NCBI RefSeq assembly: GCF_030052995.1
Contig: NZ_JASJPW010000001.1
Span: 2,160,001 to 2,224,000, forward strand
From: Gemmobacter sp. 24YEA27
Lineage (GTDB): Bacteria > Pseudomonadota > Alphaproteobacteria > Rhodobacterales > Rhodobacteraceae
Reading direction: 5' to 3'
DNA: 64,000 nucleotides
Part shown: piece by piece, positions 1 through 9,199 of the stretch
Position numbering within the stretch: position 1 is the stretch's first letter
Layout of the letters: each line of letters begins with the position of its first letter
Notes under the pieces: model-generated
Database searches by the model: none
What the model was told of the DNA's origin: nothing
Seen by the model: only the letters and a program-made list of their open reading frames with translations
Made by a program: the position numbers and the translations under genes

Positions 1-339
1 GGGGATGTGTTCGAGGCGCTTGGGACCGGCCGCGACAGGCTTGACCAGATCCGTAAACCTGCAGAACCTCTGGCCCGGATACCTGCAGCCAGGCCAGCCG
101 TGTGCGCCCCGCAGACCGGGGCACCCACGCCCGAAAAACCGGCACGCGCCCCTGCTCTGAGCGAGACCGTGCGGCTGCATGGCATGATCCTCGACCGGCT
201 CGGACCCAGCCCACTGGCCGAGGATCAGCTGATGCGCGATCTTTCGCTGTCCAGCGCGGCGCTGGTGCCGGAATTGCTGACACTCGAGCTTGAGGGGCGG
301 ATCCAGCGGCAGCCCGGCGGGCTTTTGTCGCGGCGCTGA
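1..339 (+). CDS. dprA: DNA processing protein DprA, C-terminal end (5' partial)
   Basis: The reading frame is open from the first base, so the gene begins before the window. The last ~60 residues form the DprA winged-helix tail: a short helix (SETVRLHGMIL), a spaced helix-turn-helix (LAEDQLMRDLSLSSAALVPEL) and the wing ending in QRQPGGLLSRR. DprA loads RecA onto incoming single-stranded DNA during transformation. The Rossmann core lies outside the window. topA follows on the same strand about 120 bp later, a common alphaproteobacterial order. The family call rests on the tail and this synteny only. Confidence 0.75.
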   Translation, partial: GDVFEALGTGRDRLDQIRKPAEPLARIPAARPAVCAPQTGAPTPEKPARAPALSETVRLHGMILDRLGPSPLAEDQLMRDLSLSSAALVPELLTLELEGRIQRQPGGLLSRR

Positions 340-386
340 ACCGATGCAACAGTCCGGTACCCGTCAGACGATTGTCAGCGTCACAG

Positions 387-415
387 TTGACAATTGCCCC
401 TGTTACACCACATCT
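387..415 (+). promoter_or_regulatory. possible sigma70 promoter of topA
   Basis: A perfect TTGACA stands at 387-392. A weak -10-like ACATCT lies 17 bases downstream, about 48 bp before the topA start. The -35 is convincing but the -10 is poor, so this is tentative. Confidence 0.25.
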
Positions 416-462
416 GGGACCGCCCATATTGCCTGTGTAGAATACGTTCCGGAAAGGGATTC

Positions 463-3207
463 ATGCCTGTCGTCGTAGTAGAATCTCCTGCCAAGGCCAA
501 GACAATCAACAAATATCTTGGGCCGGACTATATCGTTCTCGCCTCTTATGGTCATGTTCGCGACCTGCCGCCCAAAGATGGTTCGGTCGATACCGAACAC
601 GATTTCGCGATGAAATGGGAGGTGGCGCCCGAGAGCAAGAAGCATGTCCGGGCCATTGCCGAGGCGCTGAAAACCGATGATGCACTGATTCTCGCCACCG
701 ACCCTGATCGTGAGGGTGAGGCGATTTCCTGGCATCTGAAAGAGGCGCTCGCCTCTTCGCTGAAAAAGGGCAAGACCGTCAGCCGCGTGACCTTTAACGC
801 CATCACCAAGGATGCGGTGACCAAGGCGATGAAGGAGCCGCGCGAGGTCGATGAGCCGCTGGTCCATGCCTATCTGGCGCGGCGCGCGCTGGATTATCTG
901 GTTGGCTTCACCCTCTCGCCGGTACTGTGGCGCAAGCTTCCGGGCGCGAAATCGGCGGGCCGTGTGCAATCGGTCTGTCTGCGCCTCATCGTCGAGCGCG
1001 AGATGGAGATCGAGGCCTTCAAGGCGCGGGAATACTGGTCGGTCAAGGCGATCCTGACCACGCCGCGTGGCCAGGAATTCGAGGCAAATCTTGTCACGCT
1101 CGGCGGGGCAAAGCTGCAAAAATTCGACATCCCGACGCTGGCTGCGGCCGAAATGGCGGTGCATGCCGTCACCTCGCGCCAGTTCACCGTCGCGGGTGTC
1201 GAGAGCAAACCCGCGAGCCGCAATCCCTGGCCGCCCTTCATGACCTCGACCCTGCAGCAAGAGGCCAGCCGCAAATTCGGCATGGGCGCGAAGCAGTGCA
1301 TGAACGCGGCGCAGCGCCTCTATGAGGCGGGCTATATTACCTATATGCGGACCGACGGCATCGATATGGCGCCCGAGGCGGTGATGGCCACGCGCGCCGA
1401 GATCGGAAGGCGGTTTGGTGACGCTTATGTCCCGAAAAGCCCGCGCATGTATAAGAACAAGGCGAAAAACGCCCAGGAGGCGCATGAATGTATCCGCCCG
1501 ACCGATATGTCGGCGGATCCATCAAAGCTGCGTGTCGAGGAAGACCAGCGCCGCCTTTATGACCTGATCTGGAAGCGCACCATCGCGAGCCAGATGGAAG
1601 CCGCTCGGATGGAGCGGACCGTGGTCGAGATCACCTCGCCCGATGGCCAGGTGGGGCTGCGCGCCAATGGTCAGGTCGTGTTGTTCGACGGCTTTCTCAA
1701 GGTCTATGATCAGGGTCGTGACGAGGAAGAGGATGATGAGGGCCGCCTGCCGCAGATCATGCAGGGCGAGGCGGTCAAACCGGCGCCCGGCGCGCTGAAA
1801 GAGGCGTTTTCCAAAGCTGCCGCGCGGTCGGCGGGCGACCAGGAAGAGCGCATCGCCTCGGCGGTTCTGGGCGAGGGCGGCGCGGTTCTGGCCTCGCAAA
1901 GCTTCACCCAGCCGCCCGCCCGCTATACCGAGGCGACGCTGGTCAAGCGGATGGAGGAGCTCGGGATCGGGCGCCCCTCGACCTATGCCTCGATCCTGAC
2001 GACGATTGTGGACCGCGAATATGTCCGCAAGGACAAGAACCGGTTGATCCCCGAGGATAAGGGGCGGCTGGTCACGGCCTTCCTGTCGAATTTCTTCCAC
2101 CGCTATGTCGAATATGATTTCACCGCAGCGCTGGAAGGTGAGCTGGATGACGTCTCGGCGGGCGAGCGCGACTATAAGGATGTGCTGGCGCGATTCTGGC
2201 GCGATTTCTCGGCGGCGGTGGCGGAAACGGCTGATCTTCGGATCGGCGAGGTTCTGGATAAGCTTGATGAATTCCTTGCACCGCATCTCTACCCGCCGCG
2301 CGCAGACGGATCTGATCCGCGTATCTGCCCGACCTGCGGCACTGGCCGACTGCATCTGAAAACCGCGCGTTCGGGCGGGGCGTTTATTGGCTGCGGCAAT
2401 TATCCGGAATGCCGTTACACGCGACCCATCGCGGGTGATGCGGAATCGGCGGCCTCGGATGGGCGGATCCTCGGCCAGGACGATCAGGGCAATGAGATTT
2501 CCCTGCGGGCAGGGCGCTTTGGCCCCTATGTCCAGCGCGGTGAGGCGACCGAGGCGCAGCCGAAACCCGACCGCTCCAGCCTGCCCAAGGGCTGGACGCC
2601 GGACAGCCTGACGCTGGAACGCGCGTTGCAGCTTCTGTCGCTGCCACGCCAGATCGGGGCGCATCCCGAAGATGGCGAGGCGGTGGAAACCAATCTCGGC
2701 CGGTTCGGGCCCTATGTGAAACACGGCAAGACCTATGCAAATCTCGCCGATGCGGAAGAGGTGTTCAGCCTTGGCATGAACCGCGCGGTGGAACTGCTGG
2801 CGCAGAAGAAACTGCGCGGGCCGGGCGCGCGGGGGGCTGCGGCGCAGCCGCTGAAATCGCTGGGCGAGCATCCCGATGGCGGCGAGATCCAGGTGATGCC
2901 GGGGCGCTACGGGCCTTATATCAAATGGGAAAAGGTCAATGCGACCCTGCCGAAAGACATCGCGCCTGAGGCGGTGACGCTGGAAGAGGCGCTGGCTCTG
3001 GTCGCGGAAAAGGCCGGGAAATCTCCGGCGAAGAAGGCGAAAAAGGCCCCGGCAAAACCGGCGGCGGCCAAACCTGCGGCAAAGAAAGCGCCCGCGAAAA
3101 AGGCTCCGGCAAAGAAAGCTGCGGCTGAGGGAGTGGCGGCACCTGCGGTTAAGAAAGCCGCGGCGAAAAAGCCAGCGGTGAAGAAGGCGGCTGCATCAGA
3201 GGCCTGA
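463..3207 (+). CDS. topA: DNA topoisomerase I
   Basis: Type IA topoisomerase of 914 residues that relaxes negative supercoils. The N-terminal TOPRIM domain opens with VVVESPAKAKTINKYLG. The catalytic tyrosine is Y294 in the motif YITYMRTDG. A C4 zinc ribbon (CPTCG...CGNYPEC) lies around residues 625-650 and is followed by several topoisomerase C-terminal repeats (GRFGPYV, GRYGPYI). The protein ends in a Lys/Ala/Pro-rich basic tail, as is usual in this group. I chose the ATG at 463 because it follows GGAAAGGG by a normal spacing and starts exactly at the conserved MPVVVVESPAK; an upstream in-frame ATG at 394 would add 23 unconserved residues. Confidence 0.97.
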   Translation: MPVVVVESPAKAKTINKYLGPDYIVLASYGHVRDLPPKDGSVDTEHDFAMKWEVAPESKKHVRAIAEALKTDDALILATDPDREGEAISWHLKEALASSLKKGKTVSRVTFNAITKDAVTKAMKEPREVDEPLVHAYLARRALDYLVGFTLSPVLWRKLPGAKSAGRVQSVCLRLIVEREMEIEAFKAREYWSVKAILTTPRGQEFEANLVTLGGAKLQKFDIPTLAAAEMAVHAVTSRQFTVAGVESKPASRNPWPPFMTSTLQQEASRKFGMGAKQCMNAAQRLYEAGYITYMRTDGIDMAPEAVMATRAEIGRRFGDAYVPKSPRMYKNKAKNAQEAHECIRPTDMSADPSKLRVEEDQRRLYDLIWKRTIASQMEAARMERTVVEITSPDGQVGLRANGQVVLFDGFLKVYDQGRDEEEDDEGRLPQIMQGEAVKPAPGALKEAFSKAAARSAGDQEERIASAVLGEGGAVLASQSFTQPPARYTEATLVKRMEELGIGRPSTYASILTTIVDREYVRKDKNRLIPEDKGRLVTAFLSNFFHRYVEYDFTAALEGELDDVSAGERDYKDVLARFWRDFSAAVAETADLRIGEVLDKLDEFLAPHLYPPRADGSDPRICPTCGTGRLHLKTARSGGAFIGCGNYPECRYTRPIAGDAESAASDGRILGQDDQGNEISLRAGRFGPYVQRGEATEAQPKPDRSSLPKGWTPDSLTLERALQLLSLPRQIGAHPEDGEAVETNLGRFGPYVKHGKTYANLADAEEVFSLGMNRAVELLAQKKLRGPGARGAAAQPLKSLGEHPDGGEIQVMPGRYGPYIKWEKVNATLPKDIAPEAVTLEEALALVAEKAGKSPAKKAKKAPAKPAAAKPAAKKAPAKKAPAKKAAAEGVAAPAVKKAAAKKPAVKKAAASEA

Positions 3208-3331
3208 CCGGCTCTCTATGCGGTTCCCGGCCCGACTGGCCGATCAAAATGGGCGGGGGATTTCCTCCGCCTTTTTCTTTGCGTGATCGGGTGGCGGGAG
3301 GCGGGGAGGAAACCGGAGGAACAAAGAAAAA

Positions 3332-3358
3332 GGGGCGGCCCGTAAGGCCGCCCCTTTT
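3332..3358. terminator. bidirectional intrinsic terminator between topA and tkt
   Basis: A perfect 9-bp stem (GGGGCGGCC / GGCCGCCCC) with a 5-base loop has TTTT on its right and an A-run on its left. It can therefore end both topA (+) and tkt (-) transcripts. The genes converge on it. Confidence 0.85.
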
Positions 3359-3395
3359 GTCATTCTGATTTGCTTTGCCAGTCGGTTCTGGCCGC

Positions 3396-5411
3396 TCAGA
3401 GCAGCGCTTTGACCTTTGCCACAGTTGCTTCGGCGGTGATGCCGAATTCTTTGTAAAGACGGTCATAGGGGGCCGAGGCGCCGAAGGAGGACATGCCGAC
3501 GAAATCGGCCTTGGTTTCCTTGCCGCGCTCGCCGAGCAGCCAGCGATCCCAGCCCTGGCGCACGCCCGCCTCGATGGCCACGCGCACCGGGCCTGCCGGC
3601 AGCACCTTTTTGCGCCAGGCTTCGTCCTGCTGCGCGAAAAGCTCCATCGAGGGCATAGAGACCACGCGGGTGCCGATGCCTTCGGCCTGCAACAGGTCGC
3701 GGGCCTTCATCGCAATCTCGACCTCGGAGCCGGTGGCGATCAGGATGGCCTGACGCTTGCCCTCGGCTTCGGCCAGAATATAGCCGCCCTTGGCGGTCAT
3801 ATTCTGGTTGGTATGGGTCTTGCGCACGGCGATCAGGTTCTGCCGCGACAGCGCCATGACCGAAGGTGTGGTTTTCTGGGTGAAAGCGATTTCCCAGGCC
3901 TCGGCCACTTCGGTCAGATCAGCAGGGCGGAACACCAGGGTGTTCGGGGTCGAACGCGAGATCGCCAGATGCTCGACCGGCTGGTGGGTCGGGCCGTCTT
4001 CGCCAAGACCGATCGAATCGTGGGTCATGACATAAACGACCGGCAGGCCCATCAGCGCCGACAGGCGCATCGCGGGGCGGGCATAGTCGGTAAAGGCCAT
4101 GAAGGTGCCCGAATAGGGCCGGACGCCGCCATGCAGCGCCATGCCGTTCATCGCCGAGGACATGCCGTGCTCGCGGATGCCCCAATACATGTAACGGCCC
4201 TTGCGGCTGTCGATGTCAAAGACGCCCAGATCGGCGGTTTTGGTATTGTTCGAACCGGTCAGGTCAGCCGAACCGCCGAAGGTCTCGGTCAGGATCGGGT
4301 TGATGACGTTCAGAACCTGCTCCGACGCCGAACGGGTCGCGAGCTTCGGCTGGGTCTCTGCGGCCTGTTTCTTAAGCGCACGGATGGCGCCTGCGAGTTT
4401 CGCCGGAGCATCCAGCGCGAAGCTGCGCTCGAATTCGGCTTTTTTGCCGGTGGGAAGGGCCGCAAGACGGGTTTCCCATTCTGCGCGGGCGCTCGCACCC
4501 GGCTTGCCCAGCGATTCCCACCAGGATTTGATCTCGGCCGGGATGGTGAAGGGGGCAGCGGTCCAGCCGTAACCGGCTTTTGCGGCTTCCAGCTGCGCCT
4601 TATCGGTCAGCGCACCATGGCCTTTCGAGGTGTCCTGCGCAGCATGTCCAAGCGCGATATGCGTTTTGCAGTCGATCAGCGCCGGGCCTGGGCTGGCTTT
4701 GGCTGCGGTAATCGCGCGGTCGATATCTTCCGGGTCATGGCCGTCGCAATGGAACACATCCCAGCCGCTTGCGGCAAAGCGCGCGCGCTGGTCGGTCACA
4801 TCCGAGAGCGACACTTTGCCGTCGATGGTGATGTCGTTATTGTCCCAGAGCACGATCAGGCGCGACAGTTTCTGGCGGCCGGCAATGCCGATGGCCTCCT
4901 GGCTGACACCCTCCATCAGGCAGCCGTCGCCGGCGATGACATAGGTGAAATGGTCCTGGATTTTCGCGCCGTATTTGGCCCGCAGGTGCTCCTCGGCCAT
5001 GGCGAAGCCGACCGAGTTCGCGATGCCCTGACCCAGCGGGCCGGTGGTGGTTTCGACGCCCGAGACATGGCCATATTCCGGGTGACCGGCGGTGATGGCG
5101 CCCCATTGGCGGAAGTTTTTGATCTGATCCAGCGTCACATCGGCATAGCCGGTGAGGTAAAGCAGCGAATAGATCAGCATCGAGCCGTGACCGGCCGACA
5201 GGATAAAGCGGTCGCGGTCGGCCCAGCGGGGCGCGGTCGGATCGAATTTCAGATGCTTTGAGAAGAGCACGGTTGCGACATCGGCCATGCCGATCGGCAT
5301 GCCGGAATGGCCTGAATTGGCGGCTGCCACCGCGTCGAGCGTCAGCGTGCGGATGGCGGCGGCGCGCATCCAGTGATCGGGGTGACGGGCGCGAAGGGCT
5401 GCGATGTCCAC
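3396..5411 (-). CDS. tkt: transketolase
   Basis: Full-length transketolase (671 residues), a thiamine-diphosphate enzyme moving two-carbon units in the pentose phosphate pathway. The TPP-binding motif GDGCLMEG...NND is near residues 155-187. The pyrimidine-domain region contains GIREHGM and the transketolase signature [15 protein letters not shown]. The start ATG at 5411 follows GAGG. The gene is single and convergent with topA. It is transcribed divergently from the coiled-coil/zapA pair, the usual tkt neighbours in Rhodobacteraceae. Confidence 0.97.
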   Translation of the reverse strand: MDIAALRARHPDHWMRAAAIRTLTLDAVAAANSGHSGMPIGMADVATVLFSKHLKFDPTAPRWADRDRFILSAGHGSMLIYSLLYLTGYADVTLDQIKNFRQWGAITAGHPEYGHVSGVETTTGPLGQGIANSVGFAMAEEHLRAKYGAKIQDHFTYVIAGDGCLMEGVSQEAIGIAGRQKLSRLIVLWDNNDITIDGKVSLSDVTDQRARFAASGWDVFHCDGHDPEDIDRAITAAKASPGPALIDCKTHIALGHAAQDTSKGHGALTDKAQLEAAKAGYGWTAAPFTIPAEIKSWWESLGKPGASARAEWETRLAALPTGKKAEFERSFALDAPAKLAGAIRALKKQAAETQPKLATRSASEQVLNVINPILTETFGGSADLTGSNNTKTADLGVFDIDSRKGRYMYWGIREHGMSSAMNGMALHGGVRPYSGTFMAFTDYARPAMRLSALMGLPVVYVMTHDSIGLGEDGPTHQPVEHLAISRSTPNTLVFRPADLTEVAEAWEIAFTQKTTPSVMALSRQNLIAVRKTHTNQNMTAKGGYILAEAEGKRQAILIATGSEVEIAMKARDLLQAEGIGTRVVSMPSMELFAQQDEAWRKKVLPAGPVRVAIEAGVRQGWDRWLLGERGKETKADFVGMSSFGASAPYDRLYKEFGITAEATVAKVKALL

Positions 5412-5562
5412 TTGGGTGATCCTCTGCGATGATAGCGGAAACAGGAAGCGGCATAGTCCCGCCCAGGCCCAAGATCAAGCGGCGAGGCAGCTCTGATGGC
5501 AAGCCGCTGGCCGGAAAGGGGAAATAAGCGCGGCGATGCAACGCCCAAAACGCGCTAAACTG

Positions 5563-5581
5563 AGGCGAAGGGGTTTCGCCT
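5563..5581. repeat. small hairpin between tkt and the coiled-coil gene
   Basis: AGGCGAA and TTCGCCT form a perfect 7-bp stem around GGGGT in the divergent tkt/coiled-coil intergenic region. There is no U-tract. It could be an operator or 5'-UTR structure; function unknown. Confidence 0.3.
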
Positions 5582-5634
5582 GCGATTCGTGCAGGCTATC
5601 CTTAGGGCAAGACCAAAAGCCGATGAGGGCGGGT

Positions 5635-6276
5635 ATGCAGGAAATTGTCGAGTTCGAGCGTCGTATTTCGTCGGCCTTGCGGCGGATAGAGGCCGGGTTT
5701 TCCGCCATCGACGCCGTGCGGGCAAACGGGGCGGAACAGCTGGCGCTGGCCGAAGAACGGATCAGAGAGGGCGAAGCAGCGCGGCTCCGGGCCGAAGCGG
5801 CACGCGACGCCCAGACGGCGCGGGCCGCCGGGGCGGTCGAGGCTGCGGAACGCGCCCGGCATCAGGCCGCGGATGAGATTCGCGCCGCCAGAGCCGAGGC
5901 ACGGGCTGAATTCGAGGCCCAGGGCGGGCGCGAGGAGCCCACCCTTGTCAGGATGCGCGAGCGCCTCGCCGAGGCGCGTGAACGCGAGGCCGCGCTCAGG
6001 GCCGCTTATGAAGAGCAGCTGGCCGCGCTTACCGAACAGCTTGATGCCCAGGGCTTGGAGCTGGCGCGAATGACGCGCAGCGCGGCGACGCTGCGCGAGG
6101 AGCTGCGCCGGATCACCGAAGCCTCGGCAGCGGGGCTGGTGGATGCGGCGGCGGTGAACCGGGCGATGCTGACGGAGCTTGATGCGCTGCGGGCGAGCCG
6201 GCTGGCCGAGATGGCCGAACTTGACGGGATCGCCACCGCATTGAGCTTGCAGATCGGGGAGGCGGAACATGCCTGA
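5635..6276 (+). CDS. Ala/Glu/Arg-rich coiled-coil protein upstream of zapA
   Basis: Predicted 213-residue protein with no recognised catalytic domain. Nearly the whole length is heptad-like and rich in Ala, Glu and Arg (repeated EARERE/AEARAE-type blocks), so a long coiled coil is expected. It has no signal peptide or membrane segment. The start at 5635 (MQEIVEFERRISSALRRIEAG) follows a GAGGGCGG ribosome-binding site; an in-frame ATG at 5623 is possible. Its stop overlaps the zapA start by 8 bp, indicating translational coupling. By position and composition I infer a partner of ZapA/FtsZ, but this is not shown by sequence. Confidence 0.8.
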   Translation: MQEIVEFERRISSALRRIEAGFSAIDAVRANGAEQLALAEERIREGEAARLRAEAARDAQTARAAGAVEAAERARHQAADEIRAARAEARAEFEAQGGREEPTLVRMRERLAEAREREAALRAAYEEQLAALTEQLDAQGLELARMTRSAATLREELRRITEASAAGLVDAAAVNRAMLTELDALRASRLAEMAELDGIATALSLQIGEAEHA

Positions 6277-6924
6277 TATCGAGGTGATGATCGGCGGGCG
6301 CGGTTTTATGGTGTCCTGCCAGCCGGGAGAGGAACATTTCCTGCGCTCGGCTGCGGCGCAGCTGGATGTGGAGGCACAGCCGCTGGTGGCGTCTATGGGG
6401 CGGTTGCCGGAGACCAAGATGTTGCTGATGGCGGGGCTGATGCTCGCTGACCGGACGGCGGCGCAGGAAGAGGAAATGCGCGAGCTGCGGGCGAAGCTTT
6501 CGATGCTGGAGGACCGGCCGGAGCCGGAGGCCAGACGAATCGAGGTGCCGGTGATCCCCCCACAGGTACCGCTGACTTTCGCCGAGCTTGCGGCCCGGGC
6601 CGAAGCCCTGGCCGAGCGGATCGGTGAGAAAGCCACAGAGCTGCAGCGCAGCGCCGGCACCGGGGCAGGGCAGAGCGTGCAGAAAAAGGTGCCGGCCAAA
6701 GCGGGCGCAGTGCTGCTCGCAGATGATGCCCGCGCGAAGGCGATCCGGTCAGTGCCGGGGGCGAGGGTACCGACATGGCGTCTGTGCCGGACTATGACCC
6801 GGAAGGCCACCTTCCGGAAGACATTGCCCAGCCGGAAGCCGATCCGCATGAGTTTGCGCCCGGCGACCTGTCAGGGCCGTCAGATGACACCCCCTATGGC
6901 ACGCCCCGGAGGACGGAAGAATGA
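6269..6924 (+). CDS. zapA: cell division protein ZapA (one-base frameshift near its 3' end)
   Basis: ZapA bundles FtsZ filaments at the division site. The N-terminal ~90 residues match the family: a beta-rich start (IEVMIGGRGFMVSCQPGEE), LRSAAAQLD, then a helix with MLLMAGLMLADR. Read literally, the frame runs on to 7033 through sequence that is out of frame with the next gene. Adding one G to the five-G run at 6757-6761 restores an acidic tail (PGGEGTDMASVPDYDPEGH...) that stops at 6924 and overlaps the next start by ATGA. The repaired protein is 218 residues. I infer an under-called homopolymer rather than a real mutation. Confidence 0.8.
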
Positions 6925-7271
6925 AAAACGGATCTGTCGCAGCTGCGGCTGTTTTTGCCACGATCCTCACTGTCGGTATGGCTCGGGCCGAGGCGCAGGA
7001 CAGCAGTTTCCAGACCACCCGCTACCTCTGTGAGCGCGGCGTGGAAGTGCCGGTCACCTATGTGAATGCGCCGGATCTGTCGCTGGCTGTGCTGAATGTC
7101 GAAGGGACGCAGATTACGCTGGAGATCGAAACCTCTGCCTCCGGCGCCCGCTATGGCTGGCCCTCGGACGGGGCGCATTACATCTGGTGGACAAAGGGCG
7201 AGACCGCTTTCCTGATGTGGTCGGAAGGCGGTGAGGAAAAGACCATCCTCGACGGATGTCAGCAGCAATAA
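6921..7271 (+). CDS. MliC-family periplasmic lysozyme-inhibitor-like protein
   Basis: A 116-residue secreted protein. Residues 1-25 form a signal peptide with a hydrophobic core and an Ala-x-Ala cleavage region (ARAEAQ). The mature part has a cysteine in YLCERG near the start, the SGARYGWPSDGAHYIWWTKG core and a second cysteine in DGCQQQ at the end, the layout of the MliC/PliC C-type lysozyme inhibitor fold. It overlaps the corrected zapA stop by ATGA, so it probably belongs to the same operon. The role, protecting peptidoglycan from lysozyme, is family knowledge. Confidence 0.75.
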   Translation: MKNGSVAAAAVFATILTVGMARAEAQDSSFQTTRYLCERGVEVPVTYVNAPDLSLAVLNVEGTQITLEIETSASGARYGWPSDGAHYIWWTKGETAFLMWSEGGEEKTILDGCQQQ

Positions 7272-7278
7272 AGCAAAT

Positions 7279-7357
7279 CGCCCGGGCTGCTGCTCCGGGC
7301 GGTTGCCAAAAGCCGAAATCTTCAAAGATTTCGGCACGGTTCCTTTGAAAGGAACCG
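7279..7357. repeat. three consecutive hairpins between convergent genes
   Basis: Three near-perfect palindromes stand side by side. 7279-7301 has a 7-bp stem CGCCCGG/CCGGGCG. 7312-7335 has an 11-bp perfect stem GCCGAAATCTT/AAGATTTCGGC with a 2-base loop. 7337-7357 has a 10-bp perfect stem CGGTTCCTTT/AAAGGAACCG around one base. None has a U-tract. They fill the gap between the MliC-like gene (+) and grxD (-). Confidence 0.8.
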
Positions 7358-7380
7358 GCGCCGGTGGAAAACGCGCGCCT

Positions 7381-7740
7381 TCAGCCGTTGGCTTCGCGGA
7401 TCTTGTCTGCGGCTTCCTTGTTAAAGCTGACGCCGTTCTTCTCGAAGAGCGCATCCAACTCGCCCGAAAGCGTCATCTCGGTCACGATATCGCAGCCGCC
7501 GACGAATTCGCCTTTGACGTAAAGCTGCGGGATGGTCGGCCAGTCGGAAAAATCCTTGATCCCCTGACGGATTTCCGCATCGGCCAGCACATTCACATCG
7601 GCAAAGTCGACGCCCATGTAATTCAGCACCCCCGCGACGCGGCTCGAAAACCCGCATTGCGGCATGGTCTTGGTGCCCTTCATGAACAGCACCACAGCGT
7701 TTTTCTCGACGGTTTCGCGGATCTGATCCTGCGCGCTCAT
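7381..7740 (-). CDS. grxD: monothiol glutaredoxin, Grx4/GrxD family
   Basis: A 119-residue monothiol glutaredoxin that binds and transfers [2Fe-2S] clusters with glutathione. It shows FMKGTK, the active site CGFS with Cys29, the glutathione-contacting WPTIPQLY, and the GGCDI motif. A BolA-family gene lies upstream on the same strand; Grx4 and BolA proteins form Fe-S heterodimers, so the pair is probably a functional unit for iron sensing or cluster delivery. Confidence 0.95.
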   Translation of the reverse strand: MSAQDQIRETVEKNAVVLFMKGTKTMPQCGFSSRVAGVLNYMGVDFADVNVLADAEIRQGIKDFSDWPTIPQLYVKGEFVGGCDIVTEMTLSGELDALFEKNGVSFNKEAADKIREANG

Positions 7741-7897
7741 TTCAGTTTCCTCTCGGCTCGCCAGTGCTCGGCCCGGCGTTTATGCGGCGTAGCTGCCGCC
7801 ATGTTTCAGAAAGCCCTGCAATCGCCGCAGCATCCGGCAAGGGGACGCAGCGCGGAAAGCGCCGCCGGACCCTGCAGAGACGCTCCGGCATATATGC

Positions 7898-8140
7898 TCA
7901 TTCCGGTGCCTTGGTGGTCAGTGCCAGGGCATGCAATTCTCCATGCGCCCCGTCCATCTTGCCCTTCAGGCTGGCATAGACGGCGCGCTGCTGCTGCACG
8001 CGGTTCATATCGCGGAAGCTCTCGTCGATCACTTCTGCCGCCCAGTGATTTCCGTCTCCCGCGAGATCGGTGATAGTGATCTTTGCCTCGGGGAAGGTCT
8101 CCCGGATCAGGGCCTCAATATCCTTGCCTTCCATTGGCAT
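7898..8140 (-). CDS. BolA-family protein
   Basis: An 80-residue BolA/IbaG-like protein with the class II KH-like fold: GDGNHWAAEVIDESF, then RVQQQRAVYASL with the conserved late helix, and GELHALAL, which contains the invariant histidine used in cluster binding with Grx4. It lies between grxD and the purL-end acetyltransferases, all on the minus strand. The start ATG at 8140 gives the usual length. Confidence 0.9.
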   Translation of the reverse strand: MPMEGKDIEALIRETFPEAKITITDLAGDGNHWAAEVIDESFRDMNRVQQQRAVYASLKGKMDGAHGELHALALTTKAPE

Positions 8141-8238
8141 CGGGCTGCTCCTTGCTCATTCCCTGAAAGATGTAAGCTCTGGTTGCAGGGGCTGCAAGGG
8201 AGATGGTTCCGGGGGAAAGGGTTCCCGGAGGAGATGGC

Positions 8239-8739
8239 TCAGCCCGCCTCTTGCCAGTCACTGCGCAGCAGGCCGAAAAGATGCAGATCGACATTGCGCC
8301 CGACATCCGGGCGATACCAGTGTTCGCGCTGCACGCCCTCGCGCCGGAAGCCGAGCTTTTCATAAAGCGCCATCGCGCGCGGGTTCTCGCCCGAGGCATC
8401 AAGCCAGAGGCGGCGCGCCTGCAGCCTGTCGAACCCATAGCGGATCAGCTGTCCGACAAAGGCGCGCCCGCGCGCGCCGCCGGTCACGGCCAGCGCGAGG
8501 CGGCGCAGTTCTGTCCTTCCTGAAGGATCGCCGATCTCGCAAAAGAGAGCATAGCCGATCGCGGTGCCATTCTCTTCGGCGATCAGCAGACGGGAATCGG
8601 GTGCGGAGACATAGGCGGCCAAAGCGGCCTCGTCCTCGTCGGTGATGAAAGCGCGGTTTTCGGGACGCTGCGCGAGGGCGCGGATAAAGGCGAAATCGCT
8701 GACGGTGGCCAGTCTCAGATCGATTGGATGCAGATCCAT
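8239..8739 (-). CDS. GNAT-family N-acetyltransferase
   Basis: A 166-residue single-domain GNAT enzyme using acetyl-CoA. Motif A is present as LRRLALAVTGGARGRAF, with a degraded Q/RxxGxG/A loop, and motif B as NPRAMALYEKLGFRREG. The substrate cannot be read from sequence; the RimJ/RimL-like end (LGFRREG...) is compatible with N-terminal or small-molecule acetylation. It sits one base downstream of a second GNAT gene and downstream of purL, probably in one transcript. Confidence 0.85.
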   Translation of the reverse strand: MDLHPIDLRLATVSDFAFIRALAQRPENRAFITDEDEAALAAYVSAPDSRLLIAEENGTAIGYALFCEIGDPSGRTELRRLALAVTGGARGRAFVGQLIRYGFDRLQARRLWLDASGENPRAMALYEKLGFRREGVQREHWYRPDVGRNVDLHLFGLLRSDWQEAG

Positions 8740-8740
8740 C

Positions 8741-9199
8741 TCAGCCCCTTATCCTCTGCCATTCCGGCGCCAGCATCGAGAACGCATGACAATCGACCCA
8801 GATGCCGCCCCGCTTCCAGCATTGCCGCATATTGCCCTCGAAGGTGAAGCCCGCACGCCGCATCGCTGTCATGCCGGCAGCATTGTCGAACACCACGTCA
8901 CACATCAGACGATGCGCGCCCAGCTCGTCAAACACCACTGCCAGCATGTCCCGGATCAGTTTTTGCCCCTGGCCCGGACCATCGACCGCGAAATTGTCGA
9001 GATACCAGACCTGGTCATAAAGCATATGCAATGTCGCAAAGCCCGCGAAACCCTGGTCCTCGCGGATCAGGATCTCGCAATCTTCGGCCTCCAGCATCTC
9101 GTGCAGCTGGTCGATGCCCTTATCCATCAGGGCAGAAGGGTGGGCCTTGATCAGGAGGTCCACCCGGGCAAGATCATCCGCTGTTGCGCGCCGGATCAC
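8741..9199 (-). CDS. GNAT-family N-acetyltransferase
   Basis: A 152-residue GNAT protein. The core strand WYLDNFAV is followed by the acetyl-CoA loop [13 protein letters not shown] and the C-terminal [21 protein letters not shown]. Its ATG overlaps the purL stop by 4 bp, so translation is probably coupled to purL. The substrate is unknown. It is not a close duplicate of the neighbouring GNAT protein; the two share only family motifs. Confidence 0.85.
   Translation of the reverse strand: MIRRATADDLARVDLLIKAHPSALMDKGIDQLHEMLEAEDCEILIREDQGFAGFATLHMLYDQVWYLDNFAVDGPGQGQKLIRDMLAVVFDELGAHRLMCDVVFDNAAGMTAMRRAGFTFEGNMRQCWKRGGIWVDCHAFSMLAPEWQRIRG

Noticed and set aside
3375..5261. Long open frame antisense to tkt (628 codons), and similar long antisense frames opposite topA, purL, the DMGDH-like genes and the aldehyde dehydrogenase
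   Set aside because: They lie opposite well-supported genes, have no family features and are expected from third-position GC bias.
6924..7033. C-terminal extension of ZapA through 7033
   Set aside because: It overlaps the MliC-like gene in another frame and disappears when one G is restored at 6757-6761.
7272..7380. 6S RNA downstream of zapA, as in many bacteria
   Set aside because: The gap holds three separate short hairpins, not the long single bulged hairpin of 6S RNA.
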